A stretch of DNA of 64,000 nt from Epiperipatus broadwayi (taxonomy: Eukaryota > Onychophora > Udeonychophora > Euonychophora > Peripatidae), in assembly GCA_028023455.1 (NCBI GenBank), contig JAQFVV010012405.1, forward strand, positions 6,657,334-6,721,333. Direction: 5' to 3'. Positions within the stretch are counted from its first letter, which is position 1; every line of letters begins with the position of its first letter. Under the pieces are notes generated by a model that worked only from the letters and a program-made list of their open reading frames with translations, was not told the origin of the DNA and ran no database searches. Positions 55,240 through 64,000 of the stretch are shown piece by piece. Both the position numbers and the translations under genes were made by a program.

Positions 55240-55510
55240 AATGTCTTCAATATGATTTCCATCATTTGTGATGTGAAGGTTAATGCACTTTGCAAAATTC
55301 ATGTGAACTCAATGTAATAAAGCCACCTTGCCATCAATTTTAGCACATTCATTTTTAATGCATTCAATCAAATGTGTTACATCTGTGATTTTCATTGAGT
55401 ATATCTTCATCACCATGGAAAAGCCAATTGGAATCTTCTTGGATAATATACATTAAATTTATCTGTCATCATTTGGCATATAATTAATGAGATTTCCTTC
55501 ATATCCAGAC
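55240..55510 (-). pseudogene. C-terminal relic of a mariner-like transposase (tentative)
   Basis: Minus-strand pieces KITDVTHLIECIKNECAKID, then VHMNFAKCINL, then HITNDGNHIEDI resemble the common tail of Tc1/mariner-type transposases: a 'LK..I..E...I' helix, then 'F.KR...CI...G.HFEHL'. Stops and frame changes occur. The catalytic domain is not visible upstream, so the superfamily is uncertain. Confidence 0.45.
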
Positions 55511-55514
55511 TTAA

Positions 55515-56453
55515 GGGACACCCATTAGATTGATTTATTAATTGGAATTAAAATCTTTTTATATCAACATCATACAGAGAACATAATATAAAAAAGCATG
55601 ACAAGGTTTCAAAGGATTTTTTTTTTTTTTTTGGTTTTTGAAATAGCCACTATGTTTGCACAAACTCATTTTTGCTCAGATTTTGAAATTGAAAATGATT
55701 GGTTTTTTCATAATTTCTTATGCATTTTATTATTGCAAAATATTTGTGAAGCATTTTTTGGAAAGGATATGGTATTTAGATTCAGAACTTTTTGAAAATG
55801 CTTGTACTAGTCAAGAGAAATTAATAATGTCAAGCAGAATGTTATTATTGGCTGAAAAAGAAAACACTTCTATAAATATTATAGTAGTTTTTTTAAAAAT
55901 CATTTTTCAAATAACTTAAAAATTTTAAAATATAATTTCAATGCAGTTTTTACAAAAATTCTTTTTAGTAATAGAAATGAAATTCAAATTTTATTTCATT
56001 CCAAATATATTTTTATTGCTAATGGGGTAAAATCAAAAGCTATTCATTTCATTATGTATTTCAGTTTATTTCTTTTTTACTATATTTTCAAAGTTAAAAT
56101 ATTATTTTTAAATTATTTTATTTTTACAATTATATTTGATATAAATAATTATAAAATGCATAAATATGATAAAGAACAAAGTTTGTTTATTAAAGTTAAA
56201 AACCTGAAAATTTTATCCAAACTGCCTTTCACAGCTATCAAAAAATGCACAAGAGTTTAATAATTTGAAAAACTTATTATTTTAAAATATGTTTTACTAA
56301 CAATTATTTTAAAAAAGATTTAATGAACTCTTCCACCCCCCCCTTTTTTTTTGTTTAAAATTACATTTTTTGTCCAAGGTTTCTACTTATTACTCTTTTT
56401 TAATGCAGAAGTATTGAAAAAACCCCAGCAAGTTATATGCAAATTAACAAATG
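55515..56453. other. AT-rich sequence with no recognised gene
   Basis: Short overlapping frames (55598-55919, 56054-56260) are phenylalanine/isoleucine-rich products of T-rich DNA and are not supported as genes. Confidence 0.5.
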
Positions 56454-57138
56454 TTATAAGATGTGATATGTTGGACTATTTACATAATTTATGAGTGAAT
56501 GTTGAATGTATCGAAAAGTTTAAACTTTATTTAAACTTTCCAAATACATCAACTTGTTAGTAATAACACACAAATAGACACTACAGGTTAGTAATTACAC
56601 AATGGAGTAGTAGTATTCTCCACTCTTCTTTAGGTGTTGCTGGCCTATATGCACAGTGACACTATTCACTTAGAAGTTGAACTTGCACCTTTAGATTCTT
56701 GAATATTGAATTTAAGGCAAATGCTCTACCAACTTAGCTATTCTGTCAAAGGCAACATATAGTAGAAATTTGATATATTTATATATGAGGGTTGGTTCAA
56801 ATCCTTCTGAGTCCTCCAATTTTTTCCCCCCATTATTATTATTATTTATTTATTTTTAATTTTTATTTTTTCCTAAGAGCAAGATTAATTAGAGGCTTCC
56901 ATACATTGTGTATTGCCACACTGGGTTGACTTATAGGATTATTTACCATTGTCATATGAGAAGAGTGGAGAATACTACTACTCGAAATGTTGTGTAATTA
57001 CTAACCTGTATTGTCTATTTGTGTGTTATTACTAACAAGTTGATGTATTTGGAAAGTTTAAATAAAGTTTAAACTTTTAGATACATTTAACATTCACTCA
57101 TAAATGATGGAAATGGTCCAACATATTACATCTTATAA
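56454..57138. repeat. Large inverted repeat (about 175-bp arms) around a SINE-bearing centre
   Basis: Left arm 56454-56629 and right arm 56959-57138 are complementary with few differences, for example CAAATACATCAACTTGTTAG against CTAACAAGTTGATGTATTTG. The centre (329 bases) contains a tRNA-like SINE on the minus strand. Confidence 0.85.
56640..56757 (-). repeat. tRNA-derived SINE inside the inverted repeat
   Basis: Minus strand: A-box TAGCTAAGTTGGTAGAGCA is an excellent tRNA match, with B-box-like GTGCAAGTTCAACTTC about 45 bases on. The D-arm-like head is intact but the anticodon region is expanded, so this is a SINE or pseudogene, not a tRNA gene. Confidence 0.7.
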
Positions 57139-57175
57139 TATACCTTCATTACAAACCTTCAGACATATAACAAAT

Positions 57176-58160
57176 GTTATATTTATATCTATTAACTGAG
57201 GATTAATTTAATATTAAGAGAAGATTAAATGAGGATCAGCCTTTCCCTTTAATTAGTTATAGTGATTTCAAAATAGCTTACAGTTATCGTAAAATTACAT
57301 TAATATATATAGAAGAGCAATATAGAGACTTCAGACCACTCAAAGAAGTATGGAGAGATGCATGTTGGGAGTAGCAAGAAGAGATCGAAAATGCAATATA
57401 TGGGTAAGAGAACAAACAGGTATTACTGACCATATTGAAAAAAATAAAAGTCTGAAGTGGAGGTGGGCTGGACATATTGCTAGAAGAGAGGATAATAGAT
57501 AGACATTTGAAATCTTAAACTCGATTCCAATTGATTGTAAAAGACCCAGAAAAAGACAATATGTGAGATGGATGGATGAAATAAGAAAATGTGCAGGGGT
57601 GATGTGGAGAAAAGAAGCTAAAGATCAGAGAAGATGGATTGAACTTGGAGAGACCTGCACCTTGCAATGGATGATGATGATATAAATGATGCTCTGCATG
57701 AAAGTATATCAATAAATAGTATGTTTATATATGATCAAAATTAAGATGGGCTCATTCTACATTTTACATTTACTGACAGTTAGTTTACATACAGCTCACT
57801 AGGGGTTTTTAGTACTTCACATTATTTCATTTAATTCAGGCTATTAAAAAGTTATGTTTACATCTATTAACTGAAGATTAATTTAATATTAAGAAGTGAT
57901 TAAATATGAGGATGAGCCTTTCCCTCTAATTAGTTATAGTGATTTCAGAATAGCTTATAGTTATCTTAAAATTATATTAGTATGTATAAATCATGCTCTA
58001 CATGTAAGTATGGCAACAAATGGTTTGCTTGTATAGGATCACAGCTAAGGTGGGCTCATTATACATTTTACATTTATGAACAATTTATATATAGCTCGCT
58101 GGTTTTTTTTTTCAGTACTTACACATTATTTCATCTAATTTGGGTTATTAAAAAGTTATC
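57176..58160 (+). repeat. Tandem duplication (about 300-bp unit), first copy split by an RTE insertion
   Basis: Unit 1 (57176-57310 plus 57683-57850) and unit 2 (57851-58160) share TCTATTAACTGAGGATTAAT, AGCCTTTCCCT, TTAGTTATAGTGATTTCA, ATGGGCTCATT-like and TTATTTCATTTAATTCAGG-like blocks, and meet at TTAAAAAGTTAT. Confidence 0.8.
57311..57682 (+). pseudogene. RTE-type LINE 3' end, 5'-truncated, nested
   Basis: Plus-strand protein tail: RRDRKCNIWVREQTGITDHI, LKWRWAGHIARRED, a stop, then ILNSIPIDCKRPRKR, VRWMDEIRKCAGVMWRKEA and RRWIELGET, ending in GATGATGATGATAT. It interrupts unit 1 of the tandem duplication, so unit 2 gives the pre-insertion sequence. Short TAT/ATAT flanks are consistent with RTE insertion. 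Minus-strand frames here are shadows. Confidence 0.85.
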
Positions 58161-58339
58161 TTCACTTTTTTTATATATATTTGAAAAATTTGATATATTT
58201 ATTTTTCATATTGCTTTAATCTTTTGAACTTACATTGTCTTTTAACAAAATTTATCAAAACATAAATATATAATGAAAAATACATTTTTATTTGTTAAAA
58301 AATAAAACCAAAAAAAAACATCAACCTATTATAGCAAAA

Positions 58340-58480
58340 AAAAAAGAGTGATTTAAGAATAAGGGGGTCATAGATTCTAGAGTTTGAGGTCAATGTATTA
58401 TAGCCTGCTCTATCACTTCTGATGCTTAAAATTTTTATAAATTCCTGAGCAATAAATTCATTCAATTATTTTTTATTAAT
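58340..58480 (+). repeat. Family-C SINE, degenerate copy
   Basis: Tail TATAAATTCCTGAGCAATAA is the best example of the family-C tail. The head (GAGTGATTTAAGAATAAGGG) has lost clear A-box features. A degraded family-B segment may follow at about 58560-58680. Confidence 0.5.
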
Positions 58481-58689
58481 TATATTTAACAGAAATTAAT
58501 ATATCCATTTGTAATAGTCTTATGTGCACAGTCTTGTTCATGTTCTTTCAGTCTCATTACATTTATGCCATCTAGTGTAAACATTAGTAATTAATAGACA
58601 ACAAAATGTGTAAGCAAAGATTATGTGCTGTTTTGGAGATTATGTAATATCTTATTGGTTTAATTGCAGGATTTTAAATATTTATTTGA

Positions 58690-60880
58690 ATTACTATTTA
58701 ACATTCCCATTCTTCAAACAAATAAATATGGACAATTACAAAAAACGATCATCATTACATAATTAATGAGAAATTTTCTATTGGTTTGCAGTATAATTTC
58801 AAATTTATGTCTGGCTTACAAGTAATACAAATCTTTAAGCTAATAAATCATTATTAATTATTGAGAATTTATCTAAAGTTGAGTGCATGGAACAAGTGCA
58901 CTACTTATCAATTGAAGTATGATAATAAATAATGAACAGTAATGATGGCATATAAGAAAATTATTTTTTCAGGGCCTACTGATGAGGTTTGGATATCAAA
59001 AATATGCTTGGAATTCATTTATTTCCTTGATGATTTTATTCATTTAAATTGAAGAGTTGAGAACAGTAAAAGTATTCTATATTGGAAAATCAAAATCTTA
59101 ATTAAGTAGAACTTTGAAGAAATAAAACATGCATATTGGTTTATTAATTTACAGATATTTTCTGAGTTGTATTTTTTTTCAAAAATATGTACATTAATTT
59201 ATTTATTATATATACTTTAGTTCATTGCATTGTTACTTTGAGTGCATTGAAAATTAAATAAAACATATTATAAAGAAAATTAAAACTCTTGCTATGATAA
59301 TAACTTTTGAGTAATCATTAAGAATTAAAGGTCACCTATGTAATTTTATACAAATAATAAAAGTTACTGAATTATAAATAAGCAGATTAGCACAGTTTTA
59401 TAAAATGGAAAAAAAAAGGACAAAATATAAAGAAAGTTAAATAATCAACGTTAATAATTGTTATTGAAATATACGCCAAAGATTAGTAAAAAGGAGATCA
59501 ATTTAAAACAAGTATCATTGAAAAATTTTAAGTTACAATTGTTGTTAAACTTAGTTAAATTTTTTGAGATATTTTGCAATAATTGTTACATACAAAAATA
59601 CACTTCACAATATATATTTACTTTACAAATTTTAATAATATTCACTAAAGTAAAATGATATATATCTATAACTCATGCTTAATTTTTGTTATTCTTTGTT
59701 TCAATTTTTTTTTCTCTTTTTTCTTTCTAGTTATAATGACTGCATTCATTTACAATTAGATCCAGGTATATTAAAGATAATAGCTTTTATCTCTAAATAT
59801 CTTCATTGTATAGTTACTATTAGGCAAATTTTTTGTTTATAATATTATATATATTACAATGATAATGATACCCAATTACACTTCTAATAATAGTAATTGA
59901 TCAAGTAACAAAAATAAATAAAATGTTTAAAAATTTATTTAGTTTAGGGAAATATGATTATCAAACAGGTGACTGTGTACATAGTGGAGTGATTATACAA
60001 TTTCTAGACTGCGCCCACATTAAAGACAAGCCTTTATGTAAATTCAGCTACCAGCCATGTTTCATGACCATTATTCTATCCACATTTATGATATCTTTGT
60101 AGGACAATGTAAAATAGTCTAATTGGAATTCCACGAGAAAATATATGAATAACAAAATCATTAACTGTAACAATAATTTTAATTAACAAAGTAGACTAAA
60201 ACAATACAATTTATATTTACATATAAATAATAGAATATACATTATATATGATATATGTAATTAATCTACTTTATTTTAAAGTCATTAGTCTTACCCAGCT
60301 ACCTGATTTTATTTTTTGTTGAGCTCTACTGTCTTTTACAGTGAAATAATTAATTTGAAATCAATGACCATAATGATTGTCATTAAATATTCCAATTTAT
60401 CAGTGATTTATTCTGTAAAGTTCCTTCTGAAAAGTGATTCCTTGTAATTTGATGGAATCAAATGTACAGAATGTAATAATCCATTTATTGTGGAATAATT
60501 TATCCTGAAAAACAATGAGTTAATTGACAGGTTTCCTTGTGCAACAAAAGTGTCATTATGTCATAGTGTCCCTAATCAGTTCCAAGGTTGGCAAAACATT
60601 GTTGAATGCAATGCATTTTTTACAGATCTATAAGAAACCTCATCAATGAAAGGGTCAGGGTGAAATACTCTAGAGGTTACCCCAGTAGTTGCATTATATT
60701 AACATAGGCTAGAATTAAATTTTTCCTTGCTTTCATTTTATAAACAGCACACAAAAAAGTAATATTTTCCTCACTCTAGTTTGAAAAGCAGATGATCTGT
60801 TAGTTTTTCTTTCTTCACTCATTTTGCAACTGGTTTCTATAGCAATTTGGTGTTTTAAAATAGTCAATTTTATTTTCAAT
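58690..60880. other. AT-rich sequence with no recognised gene
   Basis: No domain-bearing frame and no clear repeat. The segment at about 60540-60690 is of higher complexity but unrecognised. Confidence 0.5.
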
Positions 60881-60998
60881 TACACCCGGGTCTCGTTTTA
60901 TGCGGATTTATTTAATGCGATTTTGAAGTTATGCGGTTCATATTTCTTCTTAATATCTTTGTATGCAGTTTTCTTTTATGCAATAAAAATTATTAGAT

Positions 60999-61102
60999 CA
61001 GAAGTCAAGCTCCGATAATGTGCTATTACTTTAAATATTATAAATTTCACGCACTCACATCATATTTAAAGTAATAGCGCATTATTGGAGTTCGACTTCT
61101 CT
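60999..61102. repeat. Central hairpin of the Tigger-like element
   Basis: AGAAGTCAAGCTCCGATAAT pairs with ATTATTGGAGTTCGACTTCT, continuing through GTGCTATTACTTTAAAT / ATTTAAAGTAATAGCGC; arms about 38 bases. Confidence 0.85.
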
Positions 61103-61609
61103 CTAATAATTTCAATATTTTCAGCACTTTATAATAGTATTGTAATAGATTTCCCTATTTCATATACACACATTAAATTTTACAAGATTATAATGTAAAT
61201 CTGTTCAAACATTATAGATGCCTATATTATGCATGTTGTTGGGTTTTTTTTTCATTTTAAATCACATTCTATTTTTGCTTTTTAAAAAAGAGTACGTAGT
61301 CAATTAATCATTTAGTGTCTGCAAGTTTATTTTTAAAAGGTTAGTTATAGCAGTGGGCACAATAAAATTTGGCAATTAAAATCTGATTTTTAATTATAAT
61401 TAACAATTTAAAAATTACGTAATGTGATCTGAAAATAATGTGACGCAAAACAATGAAATTTGATTTTTAAATGGAATTGAAAATTAAAGACAAAAATAAG
61501 AATTTAATTTTTAATTGTTAGTTTTAATTAAATTTTGCCCAACAGTGGTGAGTCGATGTCTTTTTATTATAGTAAGTTCTTATTTTTATTTTAAACTTTT
61601 AGTTTATTC

Positions 61610-61770
61610 TAACGGAGAAGAAAAAACATCCAATAAAATGAATTTCTTTGGAAACAAAAATTTCAATTTTAGATTGCTTAGCACAATCGGAAGGATCAAC
61701 AGCAACAGCGATTGGAAAACATTTAGTTTAGGCGAGTCCATGATAAGAGCAATTAAAAAAATGAAGGTGG
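61610..61770 (+). pseudogene. CENP-B/pogo-type HTH remnant of the Tigger-like element
   Basis: Within the 61515-61811 frame: SNGEEKTSNKMN, then LSTIGRINSNSD, then SLGESMIRAIKKMK. The STIGR...SLGES..RAIKK pattern is the psq/CENP-B helix-turn-helix start of Tigger and Jerky transposases, with a disruption between helices. The inverted repeats and TA target agree with the assignment. The remaining transposase is deleted. Confidence 0.6.
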
Positions 61771-62429
61771 CACTAGTTGTATTTCCTCTTGTGATGAGTC
61801 TGATGTCTTAGTAGTTTACAAACGAACTTACTTATCATCAAATAGTGATAATAATTAAAATACTGTACATGTATGAAAAAATGAAAAATACTGTAAATTA
61901 CACATAAAAATATATTGTTTTGAATAAAATTAAATGCTGTAGTTAATAAATAAATAAAAAAAGTTTGTCTTGTATCAATTTTTTTCAAATTTGAAATTTT
62001 TTATTAGTCATATTTTACTTCCTTATTTTTTTTTTGTGCGAATTTTAAAGTAATTTTACGTTGTTGCTTTGCTTTTATGTGAATTTTGGAAAATTACAGC
62101 ACCTATCCCCCATTTTTCAAGATAAGTTAAGTCTATTTTTGTGTGATTTCTTTTATGCGCATTTTCTGAGGAACCTATCTATCACATAAAATGAGACCCA
62201 GGTGTATAAAAGAAATAACTTTTTCATTTCTTATAATTATTTTCAACTTGTTACTAATTTATTTTACACACATGACTTTTATAACATTTTAAAAGACTTA
62301 ATAAAAAAAAATGCATATACATTTTACAAAAAACATATATACATATATATAAACTATATTGTGGAGTTTACAATATACATCAAGATTAATACTCCAACTC
62401 TCATGAAAATATAGTAGATGGAATTAATC

Positions 62430-62945
62430 TTATAGAATTAAACTTTAATGGAGTGCTTTTGTTAGAAATAATTTAATATTAAAAGGAAACATGCCTATGT
62501 GTTTGAAAAGGAAGGTTTTTAATAAATGTGCTTTATCAGTTCTTATTTATGAATCTGTGACCTGAATATTTAGCAGAAATACAATACAGAGACTTTAGTC
62601 CACTCAATAAAATATGAACAAATTTATTTAGAAGTAAAAATAAATAATCAAAAACGAAATAAATGGCTGAGGAGAACAGAGATATCCTTGCATTCATTGA
62701 GAAAATGTAAAGTATGAAATGGAACTGGACTGGACATATTTCTAGAAAAGATAATAATAGATGGATAGTTGAAGTCTTAAACTAAATTCAAAGAAATTGT
62801 AAATGACCTAGAGGGAGACCACATGTGAGATGAATTGATGAAGTAAGTAAGCTTGATTGCATATTATGGAAAAGAGACGATAGATATCAGAAAAACTGGA
62901 TTAAACTTGTAGAGACCTTCTTCACGCATTGGATCAATAATGATT
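62430..62945 (+). pseudogene. RTE-type LINE 3' end (relic)
   Basis: Plus-strand pieces CLKRKVFNKCALSVLIYES (the conserved block before the RTE tail), then MKWNWTGHISRKDNNRW, then GRPHVR and WIKLVETFFTHWI, with several stops. It includes more upstream sequence than the other RTE relics and ends near GATCAATAATGATTG. An overlapping 84-codon minus frame is a shadow. Confidence 0.75.
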
Positions 62946-63000
62946 GAAAATAATGAATCTATGTTTATCAGATTGTAATACAATTTAATATTCTTATCCT

Positions 63001-63045
63001 TGGTCTGGTTTCTGGATTTTGCCTTTATCAATGAAGACTTGAGAT
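63001..63045 (-). ncRNA. Decayed hammerhead-like core
   Basis: Minus strand: TTGATAAAGGC (from CTGATGA plus stem II), AAAATCC, then GAAACC. It has a better stem II (GG/CC) than the family-B motifs but a degraded core and no cleavage GTC. Position follows the RTE relic. Confidence 0.3.
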
Positions 63046-63299
63046 TCTGTGTTTTAGAAATAAATATTCTTATAATAAGCAAAAGTAAATTTCCCTTGGA
63101 TAATATTTTTTTTAACAATTAGACCGTAAAATAGTTCATCATCTTAAATTATATAATAAAAACCTAAGCACTGTTTCACTATTTTAACCCAAAATATTTC
63201 ATTTATAACCAATTGTTGAATGTCTGGTTAGGTTGCTTATGTTTTAGCTACTTATAAAAATATGCTGAGACTTACTTGAATTTTTTAGTTTCTATATTT

Positions 63300-63374
63300 G
63301 AAAACTGTTCACGATCCATCTGACTCGAACTCAAGGGCATGATTCTGAAGGCAGGTACACTAACGCTATACCAC
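63300..63374 (-). pseudogene. tRNA-like pseudogene or SINE head (Gly/Glu-type)
   Basis: Minus strand: TGTGGTATAGCGTTAGTGTA (A box) and GAGTTCGAGTC (B box) with CCTGCCTTCAGA in the anticodon position. Spacing fits a 72-base tRNA, but neither the anticodon stem nor the acceptor stem pairs, so it is degenerate. An (AT)n tract lies immediately upstream of the head. Confidence 0.6.
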
Positions 63375-64000
63375 AAGACTATATATATATATAAAGTGAT
63401 ATATATATAGAGTTGAAAAATTATTTATATTCTTGATTTTATTCATTTATTTTTGACAACTGCGTAATTTAATTCTCATAAAGTTTCTTTTAAAAGTTTA
63501 CTGATTACTTTACTGTCAAAATCAATAAAGAAGTATTTATTCCCCAAACTTATTAATTTAATCTACAAGAAGTTACAGGTAATCCTTATTTTACAAGATT
63601 AACAGCAATAGTCTACTAAATAATTATCATTTAATTTTTATTACTATTTTTAGTATTAATTTCTACTTAATGCAATTTCATTTATTAATATTGGGAATAG
63701 TTTACAAAAAATTAATATTAATTAAAGTAATTATAAATACAAAAATTGCTCTTAAATCAATAAATTACAACATTATTGAACTAGAGAACATACTTAATAG
63801 TATTTATTTTATATCATATATCAGAATTATATATATATTGCCTATTTCATCAAATGACATTATATTGTTATCCACTGCGATTTCAAGTCTTTTCGTGGAT
63901 GCCCGAAACTATGGATAATAGTTAAACCTATATAATATATATTTTTAACATATATGCACATACCTACGACCTCATTTAATTTAAAAAATTTGCAAGCTAA
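63375..64000. other. AT-rich sequence with no recognised gene
   Basis: Starts with AT microsatellite (63380-63411). An 82-codon frame at 63670-63918 lacks any domain. The window ends in unassigned DNA. Confidence 0.5.

Larger units (their letters stand above)
60883..62204 (+). mobile_element. Tigger/pogo-like DNA transposon relic
   Basis: Left end CACCCGGGTCTCGTTTTATG and right end CATAAAATGAGACCCAGGTG form about 20-base terminal inverted repeats, each flanked by TA (60881-60882 and 62205-62206), the target of Tc1/mariner/pogo transposons. The 1,322-bp body shares the hairpin and subterminal blocks of the copy at 50807-51752. It retains a short coding relic (61515-61811) with the DNA-binding domain but no DDE domain. 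Confidence 0.8.

Noticed and set aside
61515-61811. Intact small host protein of 98 residues
   Set aside because: It lies inside an element with terminal inverted repeats and TA target sites, and its central part matches a broken transposase DNA-binding domain.
63300-63374. Functional tRNA-Gly/Glu gene
   Set aside because: tRNA-like spacing, but the anticodon and acceptor stems do not pair.
1-64000. CRISPR array, operon or other prokaryotic system
   Set aside because: No regular spacer-repeat structure and no bacterial-style genes; the content is eukaryotic transposable elements.

Overview
The window is AT-rich eukaryotic DNA (roughly 70% A+T or more by eye) with no convincing host gene, no functional RNA gene and nothing prokaryotic. 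It reads as a repeat-dense intergenic (or long intronic) region of an animal, most likely an invertebrate. The evidence is the mix of elements: RTE-type LINE ends, a CR1-like LINE with PHD and esterase domains, Merlin and Tigger/pogo relics, tRNA-derived SINEs, a Penelope-type GIY-YIG fragment and Ty3/Gypsy-like LTR elements. Taxon assignment beyond 'metazoan, probably invertebrate' is inference.

Layout. 1-6.8 kb: AT-rich minisatellite plus several copies of a dispersed repeat (family A) that often forms head-to-head palindromes, and tRNA-derived SINEs. 6.78-15.0 kb: the best preserved element, an 8.2-kb LTR retroelement with 2.1-kb LTRs, TATA boxes, a hairpin-bearing minisatellite in the LTR, a 2.7-kb leader and one intact gag-like ORF (346 aa), but no pol. 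15.1-19.7 kb: an RTE end, a 226-bp palindrome and unrecognised DNA. 19.75-24.67 kb: a second element with 2.1-kb LTRs, only 688 bp of interior, and a primer-binding-site-like sequence resembling that of the first. 24.84-29.9 kb (minus): a long decayed CR1-like LINE with a Penelope-type GIY-YIG fragment nested in it. 31.3-37.6 kb: RTE relic, palindromic family-B repeats with hammerhead-ribozyme-like motifs, a near-perfect 150-bp inverted repeat, SINEs and a compound microsatellite. 40.2-45.2 kb: family-A repeats, a LINE reverse-transcriptase relic and a Merlin transposase relic. 47.3-51.8 kb: a SINE with exact 17-bp target duplications, hammerhead-like palindromes and a Tigger-like element. 53.5-58.2 kb: a truncated second CR1-like LINE copy, a transposase tail, a large inverted repeat and an RTE copy nested in a tandem duplication. 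60.9-62.2 kb: a larger Tigger-like element with a relic of the DNA-binding domain. The right edge holds another RTE end and a tRNA-like pseudogene.

Nothing here forms a host pathway. The only ORF I regard as intact protein-coding sequence is the gag-like ORF; without pol it would need enzymes supplied in trans. Coordinates of repeats and relics are approximate to about 10-30 bases unless exact target duplications are cited.
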